From positions 61,702,754 through 61,766,753 of the forward strand of contig OY997596.1 in NCBI GenBank assembly GCA_963921825.1: DNA of 64,000 bases, in the 5' to 3' direction. Origin of the DNA: Erodium maritimum. Taxonomy: Eukaryota; Streptophyta; Magnoliopsida; Geraniales; Geraniaceae. A program made the translations under genes and the position numbers. Under the pieces are notes generated by a model, which was given only the letters and a program-made list of their open reading frames with translations, made no database searches and was not told where the DNA came from. Below, one piece after another: positions 45,167-55,941 of this stretch; position 1 is the stretch's first letter, and each line of letters starts with the position of its first letter.

Positions 45167-46301
45167 TCAGGCAATTCCATCAGGTAACTTGTTGTCGTCC
45201 GAGGTTCCATCCCTCAGAACTAAACTCTTTCCCGGCAAGTTCATCGTGAAACCATAGTACACAATGCATGCAAAGAAAGGCCCCACCCAGAAAACCCAAT
45301 GTCCTTCCCATAGCAACCCTCCCTCTAGCAATGCAGCTCCTAAGCATCTTGCAGGGTTCAATCCCACACCGGAATATCCACCTTTTCCGGTCACCGTTAT
45401 CGACACAAACACCGCCAAAGCCATAGCTCCAGCTACCACTGCACAAACCATAGCCAAGCCCAGCTCTCTGCACCTTCTCTGGTCAAAAGCAACTGTGACA
45501 CCCACAAACAGCACAACGAATGTGCAAGAAAATTCGAGCAGCAGTGCAGTTCCTGAACTCAGCCCAGTCACAACACAGCCTCCCAACAAGTACTTTTTCA
45601 CTGTGTCGTGGTTCATCACTAACTTGATCACTAAGAATCCGATGATTGAGCCAATGCATTGAGCCAAGACATATATGGAGGCACGGGCTGGGGTTATGAG
45701 GCCTCTGAGTGACGCGATGAATGTGAAAACTGGGCTCATGTGGCCTCCGGATAGAGGAACTGTGGCCATGAGGAAGAGGAAGGCAATGATGAAAACTGCA
45801 AAGGGAATTAGGAGCTTTGGGTCGGTTTCTTGGGAGTCTAGGCATGAGATGATTGTGCTGGTGAGAGTGAAGATGAAGCAAGCTGTTGCTACCAGCTCTG
45901 TGAGGGCTGCCCTCCACATCTGAAACCAAAAGGTTAAATTTATTAATCGGGTCTTCGACTCTTGACCCGTAGAGCATTTGTAGTGGAGGGCGAAACCAGG
46001 GGCAAAACCAGGCAGAATTGGTGGGGCAAGGCTTTTGTCGCGAATGAGTCGTGCATGTATTTTTCTTTTCAGAAATGATTTGGAGCGAATTGACCCCTTG
46101 CCCTACGATTTGCCATTTGCCCAGTTCGCCTCCCACTACCGATGCTCTTAGCTTGAGGGACAAAAAGCTTACCTCTGGTGAGAAAAACTCACGGGTACCA
46201 ATCCAATAAGCAAATTTGGAGTTTGGACAATCGATTTTCGTTGTTTTGATTATGGCATTCGATGAGTCTTGGTCTGCTTCCTGGGAAATGACCAGATCCA
46301 T
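45167..46301 (-). CDS. X-intrinsic protein (XIP) aquaporin, 293 aa
   Basis: Two exons, 46173-46301 and 45167-45919, joined in phase 0 (CCAGAG|GTAAGC ... TTTCAG|ATG). The first encodes a hydrophilic N-terminus (MDLVISQEADQDSS...), the second begins MWRAALTELVATACFIF and carries all six membrane helices. The first pore motif is SPV instead of NPA (GGHMSPVFTF, residues 105-107). The second is NPA within NPARC (residues 231-235). Loop C has LGGC (residues 155-158). NPARC, LGGC and a changed first NPA are the known signature of the XIP subfamily. XIPs are plasma-membrane channels reported to pass small solutes such as glycerol, urea or hydrogen peroxide, often with little water transport; the substrate here cannot be read from sequence. 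The intron contains a MITE. Confidence 0.93.
45972..46147. mobile_element. Harbinger-type MITE in the XIP intron
   Basis: Left end GAGCATTTGTAGTGGAGGGC, right end inverted GAGCATCGGTAGTGGGAGGC, matching at 16 of 20 bases. Flanks are GTA and TTA. It occupies most of the 253-bp intron. Confidence 0.7.
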
Positions 46302-46429
46302 GTCTTGAATTGCAGAGAAGATGAAGAGGAAGAAAACTTCGTATTTAAGTAATTTAAAATAAAAAATCAGTTTGTGTTTATGATATACTTTGGCGTTGAA
46401 GTCCAAGAACAGTTTAGTGAGTTTCATGC

Positions 46430-47550
46430 ACTATCGAGAATATTCATTATAGATATACGATGCTATGTTATTCTAAATTATCAACAATGTCATCTACAAG
46501 AAAATATAACTGCATTGCTGTGAGAAATATATGTATATGTTTGTAATTACCGAAAATTTGATTTAATAGTCTAATTTACAAAACCCTTGAAATTTGGAGC
46601 ATTGATGGATAATATTCAATTGTTAAGATTGATAGTTTCCATTCCTAAACTAATTTTCAATAGTGTTCCATTATTAAACTTGACTTAATTATCTATAGTA
46701 CCCCCTTATATATTGGTAACATTCTGCTCAAAATTGTGGTCAAGTTTACGTTATTACGGTGGTCTGTGATCATTTTGTAAATGGTATTAAATGTTTTTTT
46801 GCCAATACATAAGAGGTATTAAAGATCTGTGATGAATCATAAATGGTACTAATACGTGTTCACAAAAGGGGTAAAAAGGTAATTGACCCTTGAATTTATG
46901 TGTTCAAATAATATCCTTATCGAAATAAATAAATGTGTTATACAGAAACAACTGTTACAAAGAGATCGGCCACTAAAGCTCAGAACGAACGGGGAAGAAA
47001 AAGGAGCAAAACTATAGTGTAGCAATCATGGTAGTGACAGCCAACAAAGATTTTGACTTTCCTTTCTCACAAATTCTCGAGAGCCAAACAGAGGGTAGTG
47101 AGTATATAGATGATGAAGAAAAAGAGCAGAATGTAGTATATGAAGGCATTACTTTTCCATTCAATATGAAAGAAAGAATGATCAAAACATCACAAACTTG
47201 GTACAACCAACACATTGTGAAACATAAATTAACAAGAGATTAAACTTATATCAGACTCAAAGAAGAGCTAAAAGAACTATGAAAAAATGATGCTTTGAAT
47301 ACATATGTATATATATATAGACCCAAAATTGCTGCATCCCTAACTCTACAAACAACCCATAATTTTCGGGCGGGCGGGCGAGGACAGATGGAAGTGAGAA
47401 CCCTGTCAAAAAAAACAAGCAAAGAATTTGAATGAACCGGCACGCCAAAATGGCTTACCTAAGCATGAGGTCGCGGGTTCCAATCCCCATACTTACTGAT
47501 AAAAAAAAGGCGGTGGGGTCCACATAGAATACAGCAACAGAGGATTTCCC
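46430..47550. other. Intergenic, no gene recognised; possible tRNA-derived fragment at 47430-47500
   Basis: AT-rich. A 71-codon open frame at 47028 shows no domain or conserved feature. Bases 47430-47500 contain 'ccaaaatggcttacc' and 'ggtcgcgggttccaatcccc', resembling the A and B boxes of a tRNA promoter, but no full cloverleaf can be drawn, so a SINE head is more likely than a tRNA gene. Confidence 0.3.
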
Positions 47551-47551
47551 G

Positions 47552-50500
47552 TTACACAACTCCGGAAGGCAGTCGTAACACAAGTTGTCCCCCCAAAACA
47601 CTGCAAAGAGCAGAGTAGTAAAACGCAAGGTTTAGTTTCAGTCTTGAATTGTGGTTTGAATATAATCTTTTGAAACTAAGTTGGCCCAATGATTAAGAGC
47701 TCCCTCCAGTACGATGAAGGATCCGAGTTCAGACCCAGGTACAAGCAATCTCATTGTATGTTTAAAGAAGGGATAATTGCAAAAAAGTACCCTGAGGTAT
47801 TTACTTTTCGCAACTTGTAGCCCTCTTATTCGATAATTGCAAAATTGTGTCATGAACTTATCTTTTTTGTTGCACTTTGTATAAATTTGTTTCAACAAAA
47901 AGACAAATTTAGGGTACTTTTTAGCAATTATCAAACAAGAGGGCTAGAAGTTGCAAAAAAACAATACCTCGGGGTACTTTTTGCAACTATCCCTTTAAAG
48001 AGTAGAATGTATGGCGTCCCCTTACTTCTACATAAATAATGTTGATTGCTATCTTTGTTGGAAACACATTTATAGCTGAGAAAATAAATAAATGGAGCCA
48101 ACCTCTTCATATAATAGTAACAGAAGTCAGCTAGGATGAAAGTTTGGATAATTTCTGAGATGAGAACCATAGAGGGCCACAATCCATAGCCCAATGCTAC
48201 GAGCAAGTGGCCACCACTATCTAAAACCTGTTGGAAACAACAGACTTACGTTATTTACAAACCCACTTTGACCTTTTGCTATCAAAAACACACCCTAATT
48301 CAGGGGGCCTAAAGATGAGGGGTTATCAGTAACACTCACCTTTCGTATTAATAAAAACAACCGGTCTTACACAGAAATGGTGATGGTTTTATCAGGAACA
48401 CATTGTCACCTTTCTGATTTATCAGTGTTTATTGGGGGGATAAAAGGACCCAAATCCGGGTGTTTTTGATGATAAACGGAAGGTGGCAGTGTGTTGCTGA
48501 TAACGCCTCACCTCTACAGTGCGTATGTTAGAAACAAAGGTCAAGGGGGGTATTAATGAAATTACCCCTGTATATTAACCGGGGTAAATATGAAGTGTTT
48601 TTACTTTTTGTCCCTCGTTAGAGGAACCATATCACTATCGACTACTGCTCATTGCCTAACTGAAATCAAGTTATAGGTACAACTTATTGAAATCAAACCT
48701 GGAGAACCCAATGTGCACAACTGAGAAACCTTGCAACACCCAATGCAAATACATAATGAGCTGTGAATGGTTCAACAATCTGAAAGTAGAGAGAAATATG
48801 AGATACGAGAAAACAGTAGCATATGGTTCATATACAAGGTTCAATTTCAAAAAATAAATCACAGAGCTCTTTTTTTGCCAAAAAAAGGCATTGGCCGTAA
48901 TATCAAAAAATGCCTTTTTTCATCTTTTCGATAGTTTTATCTTTTGAGTCTTTTTACATCTACTCAACCATCTTTTACCTACAATCAGAATGTTTTGGTA
49001 GTTATCTGTAGTCTTTTTTGAGATTAGGGTCCAGCACATTTTCTTCATTTTCTGGCGAAAATAGCTCTTTGAATTTTAAAACTTTGGTATAACTAGGCGA
49101 AAAATGTGACAACATAGGTGTAGCTAAGTGTAGTTAATCCTAAATACATTCCTTATCAAGCCCATGAAACGGTACCTTAGTGTTCTGCATGACACGCAAC
49201 TGAGGAAATACTGAAACAGCTTCCATATAAACACAGAATGCCCAAAAGACCCTGTTTATAATATGATGAGAAGTTGAAGGATGAATCAATATAGCTAACA
49301 CTGCACAGGGAATCACCTGCATCCAAGTTCGATAACAAGGAGATCACTTCCAAGAAAACAGATAATTAATAATAGAAAATATTAAATAGAGCGAGTATAG
49401 AAAATTATTCGACCTAAATGTTGTATAAATTTATATTTTCCTAAACTAGCATGCCATAATCCTATTAAAAATAGGGATAATTGAAAAAACGTGCGGTGAA
49501 CTATGCGCGTTTTGTAAATACTATTGGTGAAATGTTTTTTTTTTTGCAAATGACATCCCCCAACTATTTTCCGTCTGCAAATCCACTAAAAAAGTTTTTT
49601 TTTGCAACAAGTCGAAAGTAACCATGCAAAAGTGTATACATGAGTGTTACAAATTGCAAAACACGTTTAATGTAGAGGGCCAAACTGTCATTTCCAAATA
49701 AAAATAACGAATTTACAGACGGAAAATAGTTGGGGATGTCATTTGCCAAAAAAAAAAATAGCTCATTGATAGTATTAGCAAAACGTGCCTAGTTAACCGC
49801 AAGTTTTTGCAACCATCCTTAATTCAACAAGGTGAAAGCTAGGACAGTTGCTTCTTACGAAAATACTTTGTATAAAAATGTAAAACTCACCACATAATGT
49901 ATCACGAAGTTGTCCTTTTCTTCCATATAACTAGCCTTTAGTTTGAAGCGGATCGTATAAATAACCCACAGGGTCGTTGCCAATGTACATAAATCGAGTA
50001 GGGTGTGTATATCATATTCCATAACAAAACTGCAGTAAAGCCTAACAGCTAAAAACAAAGCTGTAAGCTCCTGAGACTTAAGTGAGAGTCCTGCACAGTA
50101 TCCAAAAGAAAACTGAATACCTCGGGGTACTTATTTGCAATTATCCCTAAAAACTATGGATAGGACGTGATAAGTACAAGTTAGGATTGGTAAACAAAGA
50201 AATAAGAGATTATCTTTCCCAAACAAACATGCAGACACCAAGTTGCTTGTTTTCATAGGAACCTGATATAATTGTTCCAAATGCTAACTACAAAACGTTA
50301 AAATCAAAGCTCATAGACCTTATGCATCGACATACAGGAAAACCGATTAAAGATCATGAAAAAAAATTACAATCTAATCTTCTATGCTATTTCAACTACC
50401 AAAAATAGAAAGCCAAGCTAAGCCAATTAATCACACTAGACTCGTCTCGTGTCCTAAATAAACAGAAATCTAATATTTTGAATTTTCCTAGCAACCAAAC

Positions 50501-51055
50501 ATGGTTCAGAACAGAATGCAAATGTCTGAAAGTAAGCCATACAACAGAAAATCCCTTTTCTGTAATTCCACATGTTCAATTTAAACAAACAAGATCATCA
50601 TAGTCATCATCACTTCTTATAATGATCTAATTGGGAAATCTAACTGTTTTCTAATAGAATTGAACCCTAAGATCGATCATAAAATCATAATGCAACAAAA
50701 ACACAACAGAAATCAAAATTCAAAATCACACAAGCTTATCCCCATTCCACATTCCTTCATTTTCTCGGCAGCTAGAAAAAAAAACAACAGAAACGCCATC
50801 AAATTAAACCTTCATTCGAATCTAATCCTCACCTGCACAAGTCCTCTCCTTCATGAGCTTGTAAATCAGCACAGAAATCCCGCCGGCGTGAACCGCCTCC
50901 GCCGCGACGAAGAGGCTATCGTGGTCATGAACAACGAATCGGAGCACGACCAGAGCCACCAATCCCGCGGCCACGGCCAGCATCCCCTTCGCCTTCGGCG
51001 GCTGCCGCCGAATCCACATCTGTACGGCGTGGATCGGCGTCCTCTGTGGCCTCAT
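47552..51055 (-). CDS. ERD2-related protein (ER lumen protein-retaining receptor family), 272 aa
   Basis: Six exons: 50833-51055, 49891-50090, 49176-49316, 48699-48779, 48103-48227 and 47552-47600, all GT-AG and in phase. The protein begins MRPQRTPIHAVQMWIRRQPP, the long N-terminal extension that distinguishes ERD2-related proteins from the shorter K/HDEL receptors. It continues LRFVVHDHDSLFVAAEAVHA, ISVLIYKLMKERTCAGLSLK, LYCSFVMEYDIHTLLDL, HPSTSHHIINRVFWAFCVY, LEAVSV-type and QLRVMQNTK segments, and ends GQLVLRLPSGVV. Seven hydrophobic helices are expected. The family retrieves ER residents in the Golgi; whether ERD2-related proteins bind HDEL is uncertain. Four of the five introns carry a MITE or MITE fragment. 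Confidence 0.94.
47650..47745 (+). repeat. SINE-like tRNA-derived segment
   Basis: 'gttggcccaatgattaagag' resembles an A box and 'ggatccgagttcagaccc' a B box, about 45 bases apart, as at the head of plant SINEs. It lies in intron 5 of the ERD2-like gene just before a family D MITE. The tail is not identified. Confidence 0.4.
47768..47993. mobile_element. MITE family D copy 2
   Basis: Ends AAGGGATAATTGCAAAAAAG and inverted GGGATAGTTGCAAAAAGTAC with extended pairing through 'taccctgaggta' and 'tacctcggggta'. TTTAAAG is repeated on both sides (47761-47767 and 47994-48000), a candidate 7-bp target duplication. It lies in ERD2-like intron 5. Confidence 0.75.
48248..48568. mobile_element. MITE family A copy 2
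   Basis: Inverted relative to the element at 280. 'acccactttgaccttttgctatcaaaaac' at the left and 'ggtcaagggggg' at the right are complementary in type. The inner motifs ('atcaggaacacattgtcacc', 'ccgggtgtttttgatgataaac') match almost base for base. It lies in ERD2-like intron 4. Confidence 0.7.
49473..49820. mobile_element. MITE family C, best copy
   Basis: Left AGGGATAATTGAAAAAACGT continuing 'gcggtgaactatgcgcgttttg', right 'gcaaaacgtgcctagttaaccgc' continuing AAGTTTTTGCAACCATCCTT: inverted repeats of about 45 bp with some mismatches. It lies in ERD2-like intron 2. Confidence 0.65.
50118..50152. repeat. MITE family D end fragment
   Basis: 'tacctcggggtacttatttgcaattatccct' is the right end of family D, standing alone in ERD2-like intron 1, close to the exon 2 acceptor. 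Confidence 0.5.
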
Positions 51056-51104
51056 GGCGTCGCTTCTTCGTCAATTTCTCCTCCTTTTCTCCCTCTCCCG
51101 CTTG

Positions 51105-51400
51105 TTTGGCTGGCCAGAAAGTGTGGAAAAATCAAATGTGATCGCAACTAGTCATTGATGCGTCTCTCTCTATTGATATCTGAGTCTCTGAGAAAACGAA
51201 GTCTATAACCTTTTGTTTTATCGGATTTTTATTTACTTTCATTTTTAGATTGTTTTGAGAAAGCAAAAAGGCTACGGTGCGACACGTGTCGTGATATCGA
51301 CCGTTGAGGGATGATCGTACGGCTGGTGTTAGATTTTAGTTCCAATGACCAAGATATAAATCCGGAAATTCCCATTATCCATCCATTTAATTGCATGTAC
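51105..51400. repeat. Block shared with the 3' flanks of both ECA1-like genes
   Basis: From TTTGGCTGGCCAGAAAGTG through GACACGTGTC (51281-51290), GACCGTTGAGGG and 'agatataaatccggaaa' this follows 58617-58850 and, in part, 56283-56460. The ERD2-like ATG (51055) lies 50 bp away on the minus strand, so here the block acts as promoter. GACACGTGTC is a G-box/ABRE-type palindrome. Confidence 0.75.
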
Positions 51401-51659
51401 AAAAAAACTTGAAAATGGTAATATTAGCAACTTCTAGTTGAGCAAGCTTAATTGCATGATCACCAGTTTAAAATTCTTATGATAATATTCAACTGTGATT
51501 AAAATTAAATAAGGATCAATCTTAAAATATTGTTTTGAATTAAATACGTGATTTATATTTTATTATATTTTTTTTAGAATCATCATAATGTATTGCTATT
51601 GTCATTTTCAACTCAGTTGTAATTTTATATTTTTGTTAATTGCTAATATATTCTGAGTA

Positions 51660-52570
51660 GTTACCAGATTTTGTTCACGCAAAGTGGTAATGGAGGCAAT
51701 TTGCCCTATTTAGCAGATGGGGAGGAATCGGAATTTCATCTCTTAGTCACTTGTCTGATGGCGCCGAGATGTTGGCGTCTTAGCGGTTTAGCTATCCCAA
51801 TTGAAGTTGGGGACATCACGGAAGGGTTACGATCCATTCTAGCTATCAACTCTCTGTCCAAAAGAGAATAGGTGAGTTGTCTTCTATGGGAGCTCTGGAA
51901 AGCTATAAACATGAAGGTCTGGGTGGAAACAAGAAGGTCTGCACCGACCATTCAACATACAAAGATTCTCCTTAATGCGGGGTGGGTGAAAACTAAAAAT
52001 CGGAAAGAAAAAGTATTATCATCCTCAGTTCAACACAGGTAGTAGAGCAGATATGGCATAGACCTATCTGCCACAAGGGGCCTAGGCCATTAATATAGAT
52101 GGAGCTTTGTTCTCTTCAACGGGTCAACTGGGAATATGATGGGTGTGTAGGAATGACACTAGTCAAATCACTCGGGCTCGATCTTTCTCGTTTCATGGCC
52201 CCAAGAACTCGGGATTGATAGAGGCGTACGCCATCGGAGACGCATTACAGTGGCTCATGCATGAATCGCGTTAGAGAGCCATCATCAGAAGTGATTGTAA
52301 AATCATAGTGTATATGATCAACAAAATGAGATAATCGTCATCTCCTCTAGGAATAGTCGTTAGCGACTATAATTCCATTCTATCTAGACTCGAGTATGTG
52401 CAACTCAATTTTGTTAAATGGACGGTGAACAAAACAACTCACTAACTTTTCAGGACGGTCTGTTCCTCCCCTATCTGGGAATGACAAGGTGGGTTTATAT
52501 CGAAGCCATTCTATCGTATCTTATTACCAACACTTAATAATATTCCTCGTCTAAACTAAAAAAAAGAGTA
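51660..52570 (+). pseudogene. LINE-type retrotransposon 3' portion, decayed
   Basis: The plus strand shows a zinc-binding reverse-transcriptase C-terminus remnant (EESEFHLLVTCLMAPRCWRL). It is followed by an RNase H-like segment (IEAYAIGDALQWLMHESR, IIRSDCKIIVYMI, LEYVQLNFVKWTVNKTTH) and an A-rich end, AACTAAAAAAAAG. Stops and frameshifts are frequent. The order (zf-RVT, then RNase H) is that of plant L1-type LINEs. Confidence 0.68.
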
Positions 52571-53057
52571 ATTAATGGTGTAATTAATTTTTTTTTTTTT
52601 TTCATGAGATAAATGAGAGTAACACTCTCCAACAAGTATTATTTGGGCCAGTCTTTATGAAGGATACTTACAGCCCAATACAAATAACCGAAGAAGTTGG
52701 TGAGAAGCTTATTGGGCCAAGTTGAGTTTATTGGGCCTATGTGCCTCATTGGCCCATACCTTGCCATGTCCTAAACTCATTTACCATCAGAGCAACCATA
52801 ACGGGTCGCTCCCGCTCCCCGCTCCGCGCGCGCCGGGAACGCCGGCCGCTGGCCGGTCCGCTGCAGACGCGAAAATTCGCGTTCCCGCTCCCCATTTTCG
52901 CGCTCCCGCTCCCCTGTGCCTGGCCGAGCGCGCTGGACGCGCCCTCGCGCCCTGGCCTGCGCTGGCAGGCTCCAGTGCCGCCACGTGTCCCGACCGTTGG
53001 CAACGGTCAACTCCAACGACTATTTTTTTTTAATTCAAAAATCAGATAAAATGAACC

Positions 53058-53066
53058 CTATAAATA
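53058..53066 (+). promoter_or_regulatory. TATA box of the transposase gene
   Basis: CCTATAAATACCC, about 85 bp upstream of the transposase ATG, followed by a pyrimidine-rich leader. Related elements at 1690 and 57475 carry a similar TATA and leader. Confidence 0.55.
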
Positions 53067-53145
53067 CCCAACCTCATTCCTCATTTTTGTCAAACCATTC
53101 TCTACTTACTCTTTCATTCTCACTTCCTACTCGCTATTTTTGAAA

Positions 53146-54549
53146 ATGTCCGACGACGAGGTTATGTCCGACGCTGAGGAGATGTCGTACGAGGAGCTGG
53201 CTTTCCGGATGCCGACGCATGAGGAGATGGCAGCCCAACTGCCGACATATGAGGAGATTAGGGCCCAAATGCAGCCAGTTGAGCGACGATTCCGGCGGAT
53301 GATGGAGAGGCAGATGCAGACAGTAATGCCAAGGGTCCAGAGGGCCATCCGTGGGGAACCAATGCGCCGAGAGATTAACAGAGGTCGTTCGGAAGCCCAC
53401 ATCCAATTGATGGCGAACTATTTTGACGAACAACCCCTATACGGCCCTGACATGTTCAGGCGTCGGTTCCGTATGTGCAAACCGCTTTTCCAACGGATTA
53501 TGAACGCGGTGAAGGCTCACGACGACTACTTCGAACAGAAGCCCGACGCTGCCTCACGGCCGGGGTTATCAACGGAACAGAAGTGCACCGCCGCTATACG
53601 GATGCTTGCGTATGGGTCCTCGGCCGATTCATTGGACGAAACTCTGCGCATGGGGGTAAGCACCATACTTGAATGTTTACGTAAGTTTTGCAAGGCCGTC
53701 ATTGAGGTATTCGGAGCCGAGTATGAGCGTACACCCACACCGGCTGACATGGACCGATTACTCCGAGAAGGGTACAACCGAGGGTTTCCCGGAATGGCGG
53801 GGAGTCTTGACTGTATGCATTGGAAGTGGAAGAACTGCCCAACCGAAGAGCAGGGAGCCCATGGACGGGGAGGTCACCACGGGGAAAAGACGATTATGCT
53901 TGAAGCTGTAGCGTCCCGTGATTTATGGATTTGGCATGCATTTTTCGGGATGGCTGGATCGAACAACGACATCAACGTCCTTAACCACAGCCACCTATTC
54001 CAAGACGCTTACTACGGCCGTGAGCTGGCTGTGGAGTACTACATCAACGGCCATCGGTACGACCGACCTTATTACTTGGTGGACAGCATTTACCCAGCAT
54101 GGGCATGGTTCGTGAAGACTATTCGGCATCACTACAAGCTCAAAGAGAAGTTGTTTGCTAGATGCCAAGAAGGTGCTCAGAAAGATATTGAAAGGGCTTT
54201 TGGAGTACTTCAAGCAAGGTGGCACATCATCTCCCGTCCCGCTCATAGTTGGAGCAAACACACTTTGGCTGATATCATGCACACTTGCATAATTCTACAC
54301 AACATGATTGTAGAGGATGAGCGCGACCGGTACGAGTATGGGGAGGAGGAGTTGTTGTGTGCGCAACCTCCAGAAATGCCGAATTGGACACCACCGGAAC
54401 GATGGCACCACAAAGGGCCATTGGAATACCAGGGACTTGTGGATGCTCAACAAAGTGTCCTAGATCCTGAGATCCACCATCAACTACAACAAGATCTTAT
54501 GGAGCGCTTATGGGATCGATTTGGAGCTGGTTTCCATGACGACGAGTAG
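53146..54549 (+). CDS. PIF/Harbinger transposase (HARBI1-like DDE nuclease), 467 aa
   Basis: Uninterrupted ORF. I start at the ATG at 53146 (MSDDEVMSDAEEMSYEEL); the frame upstream has no ATG. After an acidic N-terminus, residues about 97-180 form the helix-turn-helix-like part (YGPDMFRRRFRMCKPLFQRI, ALRMLAYG-type 'CTAAIRMLAYGSSADSLDET'). The nuclease follows with AGSLDCMHW (D222), GSNNDINVL, YYLVDSIYPAW (D313) and DIERAFGVLQARWHI (E349), the expected D, D, E residues. The C-terminal LHNMIVEDER is characteristic of plant members annotated as ALP1-like or 'plant transposon protein'. No stop, frameshift or lost catalytic residue is visible, which suggests a young element. It is a transposase in a defined element, so host domestication is unlikely. 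Confidence 0.93.
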   Translation: MSDDEVMSDAEEMSYEELAFRMPTHEEMAAQLPTYEEIRAQMQPVERRFRRMMERQMQTVMPRVQRAIRGEPMRREINRGRSEAHIQLMANYFDEQPLYGPDMFRRRFRMCKPLFQRIMNAVKAHDDYFEQKPDAASRPGLSTEQKCTAAIRMLAYGSSADSLDETLRMGVSTILECLRKFCKAVIEVFGAEYERTPTPADMDRLLREGYNRGFPGMAGSLDCMHWKWKNCPTEEQGAHGRGGHHGEKTIMLEAVASRDLWIWHAFFGMAGSNNDINVLNHSHLFQDAYYGRELAVEYYINGHRYDRPYYLVDSIYPAWAWFVKTIRHHYKLKEKLFARCQEGAQKDIERAFGVLQARWHIISRPAHSWSKHTLADIMHTCIILHNMIVEDERDRYEYGEEELLCAQPPEMPNWTPPERWHHKGPLEYQGLVDAQQSVLDPEIHHQLQQDLMERLWDRFGAGFHDDE

Positions 54550-54905
54550 TCGTTTGTGCTCTTGGAGCTGTTTTTTTGTTGTTGTATTAAAAGGGGTTGA
54601 ATAAAATTAGAAGTTCATTTATATTCGTGATGAATTTATTAATTATTCATTGTCATTAATTATTTATTTCCAAAATTGTTTATATTATGACTAAATTAAA
54701 CGGTTTCTGATAACGGATTAAATAAAACAAGAAAATATCAAATAATAATCCAGTCAGCACTGTTCTGCACTCCCAGGACCTCAAGGTCATTTCTGTTGCA
54801 AAACACCCACTTTTCTGCACTCTCACTCCCTGACTTTTGTCCAATCAGCACAAGGTCTGCACTCCCATTCCCTGACCAAGGTCCTTTCTGTTGTTCATGC
54901 TCTCA

Positions 54906-55880
54906 CTAACCAAGTGAACACATAGATGTAATTACTAATCTTGTTTAAACGGTTAAGTATTTTAATTTGTTAATTGGAATGGTGGTCAAAATTTAAGTCG
55001 CATGAATTGTATTAAAATCTGAATTTTAAGAAAATGAAACAGTTTTGTATCATTATGATAAATCCATATTCAACTTCATTTATATAAAAATAGATAAATT
55101 GTAATTAAATTTTGTCATGTCAATAAAGAACAGCTGAATTTTTATAGAGAAACAATAACTAATCAAATAAGTATCAACTTTAAATGTAAGATCAATAACG
55201 GTTTATTAGTGTTAATGTTACAAAACTCTTTATAGTCTATTGTTCACGAATGAATAACTATTTTTTTTGTAAATAAAACACGAACTTTAAGCTTGTTTCG
55301 TCTGTAGAATCGTATATAGTTAGATTTCTGTAAAAACTTAACACAAAAAAAAAATTACCTCGGTTTTTGAAAAATACATATTTTTATTATAAATAATTAA
55401 AATAATTTCAATTTCGGATAAAAACTTATTTATTATTTGGAAGATCATTTTGTCAACTTTAGTATAAAATGATTATCCTCTTTCAAGTTTTAACCAATGT
55501 TTTATAAATTTCGATCAAATTTTGTTTGGGAGTCATTTCTTTGTTGACCGACCTGATTAATTTCATTAATCTCCGTTAATCTCCCAAAACATTAGCAGTC
55601 AGACTAACGCCTAACAATTTTTAGAATCTTGGTTTTAACGTGATAAGTTTGCTCGCGTACATTATTCAGATAAAGATAATCTAAATTAAATACATTTTAG
55701 TCATATTCATGGACGATTCATTTTTCCGATCAGTTACCCCGACGATTCATTATGATAGATTCAAAGAATTCCTTCGTCGATTAATAAAATCTATACTTTT
55801 ATTAACCGATAATTAAACCAAAGTAACTTGTTCTTGCATCGATTCATCAATTTAGCCGTTTCATCTCTCCAAAAAAAACC
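54906..55880. other. AT-rich upstream half of a duplicated unit; no gene
   Basis: From about 54990 this follows 57510-58170 in order ('tgtattaaaatctgaattttaagaaaatgaaac', 'gatttacaaaactctttatagtctattgttcac', 'cacgaactttaagct' and others). It is the promoter side of the first ECA1-like gene. No ORF is recognised. Confidence 0.55.
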
Positions 55881-55882
55881 AT

Positions 55883-55888
55883 TATAAA
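55883..55888 (+). promoter_or_regulatory. TATA box of ECA1-like gene 1
   Basis: TATAAA within CCATTATAAATTGCACAC, 59 bp before the ATG at 55942; the same motif stands at the same spacing before the second copy. Confidence 0.6.
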
Positions 55889-55941
55889 TTGCACACAAAA
55901 CCCACGTATCTTTCATCTCAAAATTATCTCACAACACAACA

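Larger units (their letters stand above)
52790..54902 (+). mobile_element. PIF/Harbinger transposon with intact transposase ORF
   Basis: The element begins GAGCAACCATAACGGG and ends, inverted, GAGCATGAACAACAG, with TCA on both sides (52787-52789 and 54903-54905). A paralogous empty site near 60015-60066 reads 'catttactaTCAcaaaccgacac' against 'catttaccaTCA[element]TCActaaccaagtg', which fixes the boundaries. Subterminal CTGCACTCCC/TTTCTGTTG repeats occur near the right end (54765-54897). The only gene is the transposase; there is no room for the Myb-like ORF1 that autonomous Harbinger elements normally carry, so movement would need ORF1 protein from another copy. Confidence 0.85.

Noticed and set aside
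45483-46427. 314-codon minus-strand frame across the XIP gene
   Set aside because: It runs through the intron and out of frame with the aquaporin; the two-exon XIP model explains the sequence.
47028-47243. 71-codon plus-strand frame
   Set aside because: No similarity to a known family, no promoter and no partner exon; the length is expected by chance in this DNA.
47420-47500. tRNA gene
   Set aside because: A B-box-like GGTTCCAATCC is present, but acceptor and anticodon stems cannot be paired; a SINE-type relic fits better.
53475-54282. Other-frame ORFs within the transposase
   Set aside because: Shadows of the 467-aa transposase frame, which has all catalytic residues.
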